A DNA stretch of 64,000 nt from Thermopolyspora sp040678635 (GTDB lineage Bacteria > Actinomycetota > Actinomycetes > Streptosporangiales > Streptosporangiaceae), in the NCBI RefSeq assembly GCF_040678635.1, contig NZ_JBFATZ010000016.1, positions 127,960 through 191,959 on the forward strand, given 5' to 3'. Every line of letters begins with the position of its first letter. Position 1 is the first letter of the stretch. The position numbers were made by a program, and so were the translations under genes. This document shows, one piece after another, positions 9,211 through 16,767 of the stretch. The notes beneath the pieces were generated by a model, which worked only from the letters and a program-made list of their open reading frames with translations, did no database searches and was not told where the DNA came from.

Positions 9211-10168
9211 CGGCGTCGGTGACGGGCGTGACGGCGTTGCGCTCGGCCGCCGCCGGCTCGGCCGGGGCGGGCGTGCTCGACGTCGCGTCCCAGGTGTCCA
9301 CCTCGCGCGCCAGCACCTCGGTGAGCCGGTCGTTCACCTCGACGACCGCCCGCAGCAACGGCATCTCCACCGAGATGCCCTCGGCGAACCCGAGGAACCC
9401 CTGGGTGTCCTTGGGCAGGCACACCCCGCCATACGGCGCACCGCCCCGGATCCCGTACAACGGATTGAACGACCCCTCCGCCGACCTGGCCACCGTCTGC
9501 GCGATCGGGTCCAGATCCAGACCCAGCTCCCGCGCCACCAGCCACATCTCGTTCCAGAAACTGATCTTCGTGGCGTTGAAGATGTTGTGCGCGCACTTGA
9601 CGAACTCCGCCGCCGCCGGATCGGCGAAGGTGTGCATCGCCCCGCCGAACGGCGCCAGCAACTCCCGCAACCGCTCGATCGTCCGCACGCTGCGCGAACC
9701 GATCACCGTCATCCACGGCCACCGGAAGTCATCCAGCGCCGACGCCGCCCGCAGGAACTCCGGGTTCGACGCCAGCGCGAACCCCTCCCCCACCGACTTG
9801 CCCGACCGCTCCTCCAACAGCCCCTTGACCAGCCCCTCGGTCGTCCCCGGCGGCACCGTCGAACGCACCACCACCGTGTGCACCGCGGTGGCGTCCTTGA
9901 GCGCCTCGCCCACCGAGGCGGTGCCGGCCTCGAACGCCGACAGGTCGTACCGATGCCCCACGTTCGGCGTGGGGAGGGTGAGGAAGACGAACGACGGCGG
10001 CTCGTCCGCGAGCTCGATGCGGTCGCGGACGTCGAGGCCCTCGGCGCGTAACGCCTCGATGCGCTCCGGAGCGATGTCGATGAAGGTGACGTTGTGCCCG
10101 GCCGCGATGAAACCCTTGCCGGTCGCCGTGCCGACGACGCCGGACCCGACGATGAAGATTCTCGCCAT
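9206..10168 (-). CDS. UDP-glucose/GDP-mannose dehydrogenase family, short form (copy 1)
   Basis: A 320-aa NAD-dependent sugar-nucleotide 6-dehydrogenase. It has a Rossmann start (IFIVGSGVVGTATG), TLPTPNVG, VVVRSTVPPG, SNPEFLRAASA, the central helix KCAHNIFNATKISFWNE and the catalytic-Cys motif GGVCLPKD. The enzyme oxidises a sugar nucleotide to its uronic acid, the donor for the adjacent synthase. CLPKD is more typical of GDP-mannose or UDP-ManNAc enzymes than the CFPKD of UDP-glucose dehydrogenase, so the substrate is open. Family members are usually about 430 aa. The C-terminal nucleotide-binding domain is missing and replaced by a ~30-residue Ala/Pro-rich tail, in both copies. ATG at 10168 with AAGGA upstream; the synthase follows after 62 nt. 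Confidence 0.85.
   Translation of the reverse strand: MARIFIVGSGVVGTATGKGFIAAGHNVTFIDIAPERIEALRAEGLDVRDRIELADEPPSFVFLTLPTPNVGHRYDLSAFEAGTASVGEALKDATAVHTVVVRSTVPPGTTEGLVKGLLEERSGKSVGEGFALASNPEFLRAASALDDFRWPWMTVIGSRSVRTIERLRELLAPFGGAMHTFADPAAAEFVKCAHNIFNATKISFWNEMWLVARELGLDLDPIAQTVARSAEGSFNPLYGIRGGAPYGGVCLPKDTQGFLGFAEGISVEMPLLRAVVEVNDRLTEVLAREVDTWDATSSTPAPAEPAAAERNAVTPVTDAA
9289..9887. repeat. Near-identical dehydrogenase block (partner 16860-17458)
   Basis: About 600 bases covering the central and C-terminal catalytic part of both dehydrogenase genes, with only scattered mismatches. The N-terminal ~100 codons and the C-terminal tails are clearly diverged. Confidence 0.88.
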
Positions 10169-10233
10169 GATTAATCCTTAAATCGTTCCACGAACTGTCC
10201 GATGAACTGGCGGATAAACGACGTCAGAGCGGG

Positions 10234-10953
10234 TTACCAGCCAATGCCCGCGAGTTCTTCCGTGGCCTCTTTGACGTCTTTGACGGTGTCGATCCCGCGC
10301 CAGTAGGTCTCGATCTGGAAACCCGCGATGCGCTTTTCCTCGGCGAGTTTCGGAAAGGTGGTGTCCTCGTGGTCGCCCCGCTCCGGCAGCAGCCCCGCGA
10401 CGTCGGGGTCGAAGCAGTAGACGCCCCCGTTGATCCAGTACGGCAGTTGCGGCGACTGCTCGAACCCGACGACGAGCCCGTCGTCGTCGACCGACGCGAT
10501 CCCCCACGTGGTGCGGTAGCGCGCGAGCGCGATCGTCGCCCTCGCCCCGGCCTCCACGTGCCGATTCGCGAATGCGCGCAGCTTGAACCGGGTAAGCACG
10601 TCCCCGTTGAGCGCGAACCAGCGCTCGTCCCGGTACGGCAGCCGCCCGGCCGCGAAGCGCAGCGCGCCGCCCCGCCCCAGCGGTTCCGACTCCGCCGCGA
10701 CCTCGACGCGCATGCCGTCGTACGCGAGCCCGGAAACGTGCCGTTCCAATACGTCGGCGAGATACCCGCACGACACGACCACGTCGGTCACGCCGTGATT
10801 CGACAGCCAGTCGAGCTGCCAGTCGATAATCGGTTTCCCCGCCACTTCGACCATGGCCTTCGGACGGTCATCCGTGTATGGCCTGAGTCGTGTCGCCTGC
10901 CCGCCGGCGAGTATCACCGCCTGGCGGATCGATAAATCCTCCACCGCCTCCAT
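10234..10953 (-). CDS. Sugar-1-phosphate nucleotidyltransferase
   Basis: A 239-aa NTP_transferase protein. The signature ILAGGQATRLRPYTDDRPK (about residues 13-31) binds NTP and Mg2+, and LNGDVLTRF supplies the acidic metal site. The sequence is closer to the RmlA/ManC/heptose guanylyltransferase branch than to GalU. It should make the NDP-sugar (NDP-glucose or GDP-mannose) that the next gene oxidises. It is the first gene of exopolysaccharide operon 1, ending 65 nt before the dehydrogenase start, and has no counterpart in copy 2. The start at 10953 is chosen because GGGGAG lies 8 nt upstream and the motif falls at the expected distance; the longer frame up to 11190 has no support. Confidence 0.8.
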   Translation of the reverse strand: MEAVEDLSIRQAVILAGGQATRLRPYTDDRPKAMVEVAGKPIIDWQLDWLSNHGVTDVVVSCGYLADVLERHVSGLAYDGMRVEVAAESEPLGRGGALRFAAGRLPYRDERWFALNGDVLTRFKLRAFANRHVEAGARATIALARYRTTWGIASVDDDGLVVGFEQSPQLPYWINGGVYCFDPDVAGLLPERGDHEDTTFPKLAEEKRIAGFQIETYWRGIDTVKDVKEATEELAGIGW

Positions 10954-11010
10954 GTGACTTCTCCCCACCCTCGATGGAAGCATCTGATCGAGAGATAAGG
11001 GGCCGATGTT

Positions 11011-11035
11011 GGTTACGTATAAACGTTGCGTTACC
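11011..11035. promoter_or_regulatory. Imperfect palindrome in the divergent exopolysaccharide/CDO region
   Basis: GGTTACGTA and TGCGTTACC are arms of a 25-bp imperfect inverted repeat (7 of the outer 9 positions pair) in an AT-rich pocket 58-82 bp upstream of the nucleotidyltransferase start. It could be an operator for the exopolysaccharide operon. This is a guess from symmetry and position only. Confidence 0.3.
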
Positions 11036-11196
11036 TGCGCTGCACGGTCCGCCAACACGTCCCGCAGATGACCGTGAATACGGATATACGCCTCTTGCCC
11101 GACATGAACCGCCAAGGGCCCCACCACGCGCCGGGACGGACGCCCCGCCCGGGCGACGGGCCCCGGGCGGGCCCCCGGAGTACCCCCCATTCCAGG

Positions 11197-11225
11197 TTGA
11201 CTTTGAGGGGAATACTCGCCATCCT
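11197..11225 (+). promoter_or_regulatory. Promoter for the leader peptide-CDO-rhodanese transcript
   Basis: TTGACT (11197-11202), a 17-bp spacer and CATCCT (11220-11225). Transcription would begin about 7 nt later, at the ATG at 11232, giving a leaderless small ORF. Confidence 0.5.
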
Positions 11226-11231
11226 TGCCTC

Positions 11232-11321
11232 ATGCGTTCTGGGCTTCTCCGCTGGTCGAACCTGCCCGTCGATCTCCGACGCCAGGCGAGCGCGCTGTGT
11301 CCCGTGCCCGTGCACGTGTGA
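11232..11321 (+). CDS. Putative cysteine-attenuator leader peptide (29 aa)
   Basis: A 29-residue ORF, MRSGLLRWSNLPVDLRRQA followed by SALCPVPVHV. Many actinobacterial sulfur genes are preceded by a 25-35 aa leader with a core like RHVDLxRVASALC near its end; here LPVDLRRQASALC matches well. Family knowledge: ribosome stalling at Cys codons in such leaders adjusts expression of downstream sulfur genes, notably in mycobacteria where the leader is leaderless. The ORF ends 43 nt before the cysteine dioxygenase start and a -10 box sits 7 nt before its ATG, so it too may be leaderless. Only one Cys codon is present and the histidine of the core is replaced by proline. Confidence 0.6.
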   Translation: MRSGLLRWSNLPVDLRRQASALCPVPVHV

Positions 11322-11364
11322 CCGCGACGCCATCCGACCTGAGAGAAGACCAAGGAGCACCACC

Positions 11365-11817
11365 ATGACCGCGAACACGCTGGCGCCTGCCCGCAGCCCG
11401 CTGGCCGAGACCGCCCGCGCGCTGGCCGCCGCCCCCGACGAGTGGATCCGCCGCGTACGGCTGAGCATCGACGGCCGCTGGTACGAGCGCCTGCACCAGG
11501 ACGAGGACGTGGAGATCTGGCTGCTGAGCTGGATGCCCGGCCAGACGACCGGCTTCCACGACCACGGCGGCTCACGCGGCGCCTTCGCCGTCGCCCTCGG
11601 CACCCTGCGCGAGGACGATCTGCTCCGCGAACGCGACCTCGCCCCCGGCGACGTCCGCGCCTTCGGCCCGGACCACATCCACGACGTCCGCAACGTGTCG
11701 AACGCCCCGGCCGTCAGCGTGCACGTCTACTCGCCGCCGCTGAGCCTCATGCACCGCTACGACCGCACCGAATCCGGCCTGATCATGGTGGCCGAGGAAC
11801 GCGCGGAGCAGTGGTGA
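11365..11817 (+). CDS. Cysteine dioxygenase
   Basis: A 150-aa cupin enzyme that oxidises L-cysteine to cysteine sulfinate. The iron site is visible: two His in TTGFHDHGGSRGAF and the third in DHIHDVRN. The length is normal for actinobacterial type-I CDO. The ATG at 11365 has AAGGAG 8 nt upstream. The stop TGA shares GTGA with the start of the rhodanese gene, so the two are coupled. Together with the Cys leader peptide this looks like a cysteine-excess or sulfur-recycling operon. It is transcribed opposite to both exopolysaccharide operons and sits between them. Confidence 0.88.
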   Translation: MTANTLAPARSPLAETARALAAAPDEWIRRVRLSIDGRWYERLHQDEDVEIWLLSWMPGQTTGFHDHGGSRGAFAVALGTLREDDLLRERDLAPGDVRAFGPDHIHDVRNVSNAPAVSVHVYSPPLSLMHRYDRTESGLIMVAEERAEQW

Positions 11818-12239
11818 CGGCCCGCCCGCCGGGGGCGCGCGCCATCGACGAGATCCTCGCCGAGAAGCGCGCCCTCCTGCGCCGCCTGCCGCCCGCCGAG
11901 GCGTACGCCCGGTCCCAGGACGGCGCCCTGATCGTGGACATCCGCCCGGCCGCCCAGCGCGCGGCCGAGGGGGAGGTCCCCGGCGCCCTCGTCATCGAGC
12001 GCAACGTGCTCGAATGGCGCTTCGACCCGGCCGGAGAGGCCCGGCTCCCCCAGGCGACCGGCTACGACGTCGAGGTCATCGTCATCTGCTCGGAGGGCTA
12101 CACCTCCAGCCTCGCCGCCGCGTCGCTGCACGAACTCGGCCTGACCCGATCGACCGACGTCATCGGCGGCTTCCAGGCGTGGCGGGCCGCCGGGCTGCCG
12201 ACGACCGGCGGCACCACCCCGGGCGCCGAGACGGCCTGA
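11814..12239 (+). CDS. Rhodanese-like sulfurtransferase
   Basis: A 141-aa single-domain rhodanese. IVDIRP is the usual DxR entry motif. The active-site loop is VICSEGYTSS with the catalytic Cys at about residue 87, and GGFQAWRAAGLP closes the domain. It transfers sulfane sulfur or senses persulfide, and pairs with cysteine dioxygenase in many actinomycetes. The GTG at 11814 overlaps the CDO stop; another GTG at 11811 is possible. It converges on the second epimerase gene with only 22 bp between stops. Confidence 0.82.
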   Translation: MTARPPGARAIDEILAEKRALLRRLPPAEAYARSQDGALIVDIRPAAQRAAEGEVPGALVIERNVLEWRFDPAGEARLPQATGYDVEVIVICSEGYTSSLAAASLHELGLTRSTDVIGGFQAWRAAGLPTTGGTTPGAETA

Positions 12240-12261
12240 CGACCTGTCCGTTCGGCGGCCC

Positions 12262-13683
12262 TCACCGGCCGCCCGACGGCGGGGGGAGCAGCCAGGACGG
12301 CCCGGTGTTGCGGACAAAGGTGGTGTCCGTGCTGTTGCGCACGCGTACGGGACCCATCCGGCCGGTGAAGGTGTTCTCGACGAAGCGCACCCCGTCGGAG
12401 TCGTGGATCCGCACGATGGGGCCGCCCGCGCCGTCGAAGGTGTTGCCGGCGAAGAGCAGGTGCGCCGGGCGGCCCGAAGGGGCGGTGTGGACGGGCCGCT
12501 CGGAGCCCCGGTAGGTGAACACGGCGTGCCTGCCGCTGCCGGTGACGACGTTGCCGGTGGTCTCGATGTCCCTGGCGCCGACGCTGTAGCGCAGCCCGTA
12601 CGTCACGTTGGAGATCGTGTTGTTCCTGACCACGTTGTGCGCGCTGTCGTAGATCGCGATGCCGGCGCCGTCCAGGTGATCCCTGACGCGGTTGTTCTCG
12701 ACGATCGTGTGGGTCACGCCGGCGTGCAGCATGATGCCGTGGACCTGGCCGATCGGCCGCCCCTTGCCGCGCACTCGGGCACGGCGCTGCGCGCCGTTGG
12801 CGTAGCTCTCGTTGTCGGCGATCAGCAGGTGGTCGCAGCGCTTCGAGCAGATCAGGCCGTGGTTGCCGTTGTGGTGGAACCTGTTCTCGGCGATCGTGAG
12901 GTGGTCGGAGTCGTCGTGCGGGTCGAGCCCGTAGGCGATGTTGTGGTCGTACTCGTTGCCGATGATCTTCATGCCGTACGCGTTGTAGGTGTAGACGCCG
13001 AAGTAGTTGTGGTGGAAACGGCTGCCGATCTGCTTGCCGTACACGTTGAGCGCATCACAGATCCGCGGGTGGGAGGCGTCGCAGCCGCGGCCCTTGTAGC
13101 TGACGCCGTAACTCTCCGGCCCGTGGAAGCCGAGGTGACCGAGGTCGCTGTGGACGATGTCCATGCGGGACTCACGCGGCGTCGCGCCGTCCATGAAGGA
13201 GGTGACCCGGATGAAGGCGCGGCCGCGGGCGTCGTAGGGCGCGTTCGCGGGGAGGCTCGGGTCGGTGTCCGGGCCGCCTGTCGCCGGATCCCAGGAGGTG
13301 ATCTCCGCCTTCTCGATGAGGATCGTCCCGTACTCCGCGATGATCGCGCTGACCTCGGTCTTGCGGTTGCTCGCGGACGAGCGCAGCCGCAGCGTATCGA
13401 CGTCGCCGCCCGCGGCACCGCCCTTGAGGACCAGGGTGGCGCCGTTCTCGACGACCAGGTCCGCGTCGAGCCGCCAGGCTCCCTTGCCCAAGCGCGTCAG
13501 CGGCGCGTTCGGGCACGCGGCGTCGATCTCCGACAGCGTGGCCGTGCCGTCGGACAGGTAGATCGTGTTGCTGGTGGACGCGTAGCGGAGCCGTCCCGTG
13601 CAGGTCCCGGCGGCGGCCACCGGAGTCGCGGGCAGGGCGGAGAGCGTGATCAGCGTCGCCGTGACCACTCGGATGATTGTCAT
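12262..13683 (-). CDS. AlgG-like secreted polyuronate C5-epimerase (copy 2)
   Basis: A 473-aa paralogue of the copy 1 epimerase. It has a signal peptide (residues 1-25), SWDPATGGPDTD at about 130, beta-helix repeats and the catalytic DPHD at residues 254-257 within HNIAYGLDPHDDSD. It lacks the ~150-residue C-terminal extension of copy 1 and ends soon after the helix (WLLPPPSGGR). Similarity to copy 1 is high around the active site but spread with substitutions, unlike the near-identical blocks in the other genes. It is likely to modify the same or a related polymer. ATG at 13683 with AAGGG upstream, 9 nt after the preceding stop. Confidence 0.8.
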   Translation of the reverse strand: MTIIRVVTATLITLSALPATPVAAAGTCTGRLRYASTSNTIYLSDGTATLSEIDAACPNAPLTRLGKGAWRLDADLVVENGATLVLKGGAAGGDVDTLRLRSSASNRKTEVSAIIAEYGTILIEKAEITSWDPATGGPDTDPSLPANAPYDARGRAFIRVTSFMDGATPRESRMDIVHSDLGHLGFHGPESYGVSYKGRGCDASHPRICDALNVYGKQIGSRFHHNYFGVYTYNAYGMKIIGNEYDHNIAYGLDPHDDSDHLTIAENRFHHNGNHGLICSKRCDHLLIADNESYANGAQRRARVRGKGRPIGQVHGIMLHAGVTHTIVENNRVRDHLDGAGIAIYDSAHNVVRNNTISNVTYGLRYSVGARDIETTGNVVTGSGRHAVFTYRGSERPVHTAPSGRPAHLLFAGNTFDGAGGPIVRIHDSDGVRFVENTFTGRMGPVRVRNSTDTTFVRNTGPSWLLPPPSGGR

Positions 13684-13692
13684 GGATGGCCC

Positions 13693-15501
13693 TTAGCTCT
13701 GGTTGAGAACGTGCGCAGGCGCCTGGACGGGCAGGGCTCGGCCCTGCCGGGCGCGGTGAACCGTGTGCAGGATGAGCGCCACCGCGATCACACCGACGGC
13801 GACGAAGCCCAGCCACGGGAAGGACGGCGGGACGACGGTGTTGCCGCCCCGCAGGACGACGTCGCCGCGCAGCGACGCGGCGGCGCGGACCCGCGACCCG
13901 GTGAGCGTGACGCGTGCCCCCCGCTCGGCGGCGATCCCCGTGTCGGTGGCGGCGACGTCGATCCGGTCGGCCGCCACGCGCGCCCGGAGGATGGCCCGCA
14001 GACCCCGGGCGACCTGGTCGACGCGGGTGCCGGTGAGGGTGGCGTTCGCGCGCAGGGCCAGGCCGGTGGCGGCCCCGCTGATGTGCCCGCCGGTCACCAC
14101 GAGTCCGGGCGAGGCCGAGTTGACGGCCTGGCCGGAGACGCCGGTGACGGTGAGGTCGGTCAGGTGGGCGCCGGAGGTGGTGCGGGTGGCCATCACCCCG
14201 GTCACGCCGCCCTCGATGGTGACGCCGGTGAGGCGGACGCCGGACGCCTTGCCGTGCAGGACCGCGCCGGTCCGGGCCGGTCGCCAGCGTCCGCCGCGCG
14301 CTTCGACGTCCCTGCCGGACAGGGCGAGACCGGTGGCCGTGCCGTTGATCTCCGCGTTGCCGACGGTCACCTCGCGCGTACGCGGGCCGACGCGGATGCC
14401 GGTCGATCCGCCGCGGATGCGAGCGTCGATCACCCGGACGCCCGTGCTGCCCGCGCCGGTGACCTGGACGGCGACCGGCTCGTCGAAGGCCCCCGGGTTC
14501 CCGAGCAGGCAGCCGCGGCAGTCCGCGAGAAGCACCCCGCCCCTGCCGTTCGCGCCGGTCCGCGTCCCCTCCAGCACGAGTCCCGGCGCGGCGGTCGCGG
14601 TCACGCCGAAGCTTCGGTTCCGGCGGGCGCGGACGCCGCTCACGGTACGGCTCGCGCCCCCGGTGATGTGCAGGCCGTCACCGCCGCCGGCGTCGGCGGT
14701 CACCTCGGTGATCCGGGTGCGGGCGTCGCCCCGCAGCAGCACGCCCGTGTGGGCGGACTCGATCACCTCGACCTCGTCGATGACGACCCCGTCGGAGCCG
14801 GTGAGGGCCAGGCCGATGTGGTTGGCCAGGACGACCGAGCCGCGGATGGCGCCGGTGGCGCCTTTGCCCCAGGTGATCCCCGTACCCGTGCCGGACGCGC
14901 CGAGGTGGCCGAGTTCGGCGCCGGTGATGTCGAGGCGGCCTCCGTCGCCGACCTTGAGGTACGGCCGTCCGGCGGCCCCGGCGGCGACCGGACGGCCGGT
15001 CGCCGGGTTCCACGAGTGCACCTGGGCCCTGTCGATCGTGATCCGGGCCCGTCCCGCCCGGATCCAGGCGGCCCGGGACCGGTCCGCGCCTCCAGCGAGC
15101 AGCAGTCGCTTGACCGGCGTGCCCACATGCAGCGCGGTGCCGCCGCCCAGCAGCAGCGCCGCCGAGAGCGTGACGGTGTCCTTGGACGGACGGGCGATCC
15201 ACTGGTCCTTTCCGCTCGGCCCGGACAGGCCTTGGACGCGGTCGGCCAGCCAGTCCATCGTCACGGTGCCGTGCGGCCTGGGCAGCCGGGCGACGACGCC
15301 GCGGTTGTCGACCAACTCGACCGTCGCCTCGCGCACGATGATCAGATGGTGGGGTTTGCCCGCCGCTTTCCAGGTGGCGATCGCCTTCGCCGGGTCGGGC
15401 CAGGCCGCCGCATGAGCGGTCGCCGGCGGCGGACCGACGGCCAAGGCGGCGGCGGTCATCACGGCGGTCACCGCGACGATCACCGTGGCGGGCCGGTTCA
15501 C
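13693..15501 (-). CDS. Membrane-anchored AlgG-like beta-helix protein without DPHD (copy 2)
   Basis: A 602-aa counterpart of the 6142-7932 gene: signal peptide, WPDPAKAIATWK start of the mature part, beta-helix rungs, C-terminal transmembrane helix (FPWLGFVAVGVIAVALILH) and a basic tail. DPHD is absent here too, so loss of the motif predates the duplication. The part encoded by 14011-14255 is 244/245 identical to copy 1 while flanking parts have drifted. The GTG start overlaps the synthase stop by GTGA, the same arrangement as in copy 1. Confidence 0.75.
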   Translation of the reverse strand: MNRPATVIVAVTAVMTAAALAVGPPPATAHAAAWPDPAKAIATWKAAGKPHHLIIVREATVELVDNRGVVARLPRPHGTVTMDWLADRVQGLSGPSGKDQWIARPSKDTVTLSAALLLGGGTALHVGTPVKRLLLAGGADRSRAAWIRAGRARITIDRAQVHSWNPATGRPVAAGAAGRPYLKVGDGGRLDITGAELGHLGASGTGTGITWGKGATGAIRGSVVLANHIGLALTGSDGVVIDEVEVIESAHTGVLLRGDARTRITEVTADAGGGDGLHITGGASRTVSGVRARRNRSFGVTATAAPGLVLEGTRTGANGRGGVLLADCRGCLLGNPGAFDEPVAVQVTGAGSTGVRVIDARIRGGSTGIRVGPRTREVTVGNAEINGTATGLALSGRDVEARGGRWRPARTGAVLHGKASGVRLTGVTIEGGVTGVMATRTTSGAHLTDLTVTGVSGQAVNSASPGLVVTGGHISGAATGLALRANATLTGTRVDQVARGLRAILRARVAADRIDVAATDTGIAAERGARVTLTGSRVRAAASLRGDVVLRGGNTVVPPSFPWLGFVAVGVIAVALILHTVHRARQGRALPVQAPAHVLNQS

Positions 15502-16706
15502 GCCGCCACCTCGGCGGGTTCGTCCAGTGCGGGCGCGGTCCGGACGACGACGCCGTTTTCGACGGCGACCTGCCGGGTCAGCCAGCGCTGCTTGCGAATG
15601 GTCAGCAAAGCACAGATCTTCACCACCGCCATCACAAACGACACCAGCACAAACCCCGGCACCAAAAAGAACGACGACGGCCGCCGCGCCAGATGCGGCA
15701 AAATCTTCGCCGCCCGGCTGATCCACCACCACGCCGCCAGACAACACACGAAAAACCAGTCCTGCCGCACGACCGCCCACACCATGAACACCGGCGACGC
15801 CAGCAACGTGAAACTGCTCACCGCCTTATCGATCAACGTGTACGCCAGAAACGGATGCCGCCACACCCACCGCCGCGACAACGCCCGCAGATCCGACCGC
15901 CACGTATTCCGCGCCCACCGCAACCGCTGCTTGAAAAAGACCCGCCACCTGGAGGGAAACGTGGACCACACCCGCGCACTGCGCTGCATATAGGTCAGAT
16001 GACCCCGCTCCAAAATCAGCGTGGTCAGCCGCTTGTCATCACCCGACATGCACGGCACGCCCCAGAACGTCTCGTTCATGAACTCATCGGAGATCTCCAG
16101 CAGCAGACGCCGCCGATAGATCGCCGTACGGCCCGACAGGCAGGACACCGCCCGGCCCAGCACGGTCTGCGAGGCGTTCTCATCGAAGTACCGGTAATCC
16201 AGGTACATGTCGGTGACCCGCTGCAAGAACCCCCTGGGGTTGTAGACGTTCTGCCGCGTCCCCACCCCGCCGATCCGCGGATCGGCGAACGGCTTGCACA
16301 CCTCGGCCGCCACATCCCCGGCCCAGATCGTGTCGGAGTCCACCAGCGCCACCAGTTCGCTGGTGCAGGCCTCCCAGCCCCGGCGCAGCGCGTCACGCTT
16401 GCCCGGCACATCCGTCATGATCACCTTGACCGGGTACCGCTCGGCCACGGCCTGGCACACGGTGTCGGTGACGTCGATCACCAGCACGATCTCGTCCACG
16501 TCGTTGGCCAGCCAGGACTCGATCGCGCGGGCGAAGATGACCGGGTCCTCCTGGTACACCGGCACGACCACGCCCATCGACAGCCGCAGGTCGCCCTTGG
16601 CCGGCCGGTACAGCGAGGCGGGCACCCGCCGTACCAGCCAGCACATCCACCGGATCAACCCCAGGATGCCCAGCGGAAGATACGCAAGGTAATAACGAAG
16701 CGTCAC
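15498..16706 (-). CDS. Processive GT2 membrane polysaccharide synthase (copy 2)
   Basis: A 402-aa near-duplicate of the 7929-9143 synthase with the same VDSDT, SGDDKRLTT and QRLRWARN motifs and membrane topology. Outside the last ~18 residues I count four changes (N/D, K/R, V/I, V/I). The tail VVRTAPALDEPAEVAA differs from copy 1. The GTG at 16706 follows AAAAGGGATGAT as in copy 1; an upstream extension to 16805 has no support. Two almost identical polymerases in one locus suggest dosage, or pairing with different partners. Confidence 0.85.
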   Translation of the reverse strand: MTLRYYLAYLPLGILGLIRWMCWLVRRVPASLYRPAKGDLRLSMGVVVPVYQEDPVIFARAIESWLANDVDEIVLVIDVTDTVCQAVAERYPVKVIMTDVPGKRDALRRGWEACTSELVALVDSDTIWAGDVAAEVCKPFADPRIGGVGTRQNVYNPRGFLQRVTDMYLDYRYFDENASQTVLGRAVSCLSGRTAIYRRRLLLEISDEFMNETFWGVPCMSGDDKRLTTLILERGHLTYMQRSARVWSTFPSRWRVFFKQRLRWARNTWRSDLRALSRRWVWRHPFLAYTLIDKAVSSFTLLASPVFMVWAVVRQDWFFVCCLAAWWWISRAAKILPHLARRPSSFFLVPGFVLVSFVMAVVKICALLTIRKQRWLTRQVAVENGVVVRTAPALDEPAEVAA

Positions 16707-16767
16707 ATCATCCCTTTTCAGCGCTATCAGTCGCCTCGTCGGGCGGACACCGGTACCGAAACCGGTC

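Noticed and set aside
11017..12261. A mobile element between the two exopolysaccharide copies
   Set aside because: The interval contains only divergent promoters and the cysteine dioxygenase-rhodanese operon; no transposase or terminal repeats were seen.
12403..15993. A 1196-codon plus-strand frame over the second beta-helix genes
   Set aside because: Antisense shadow of the epimerase and anchored beta-helix genes; no domain or start signal.
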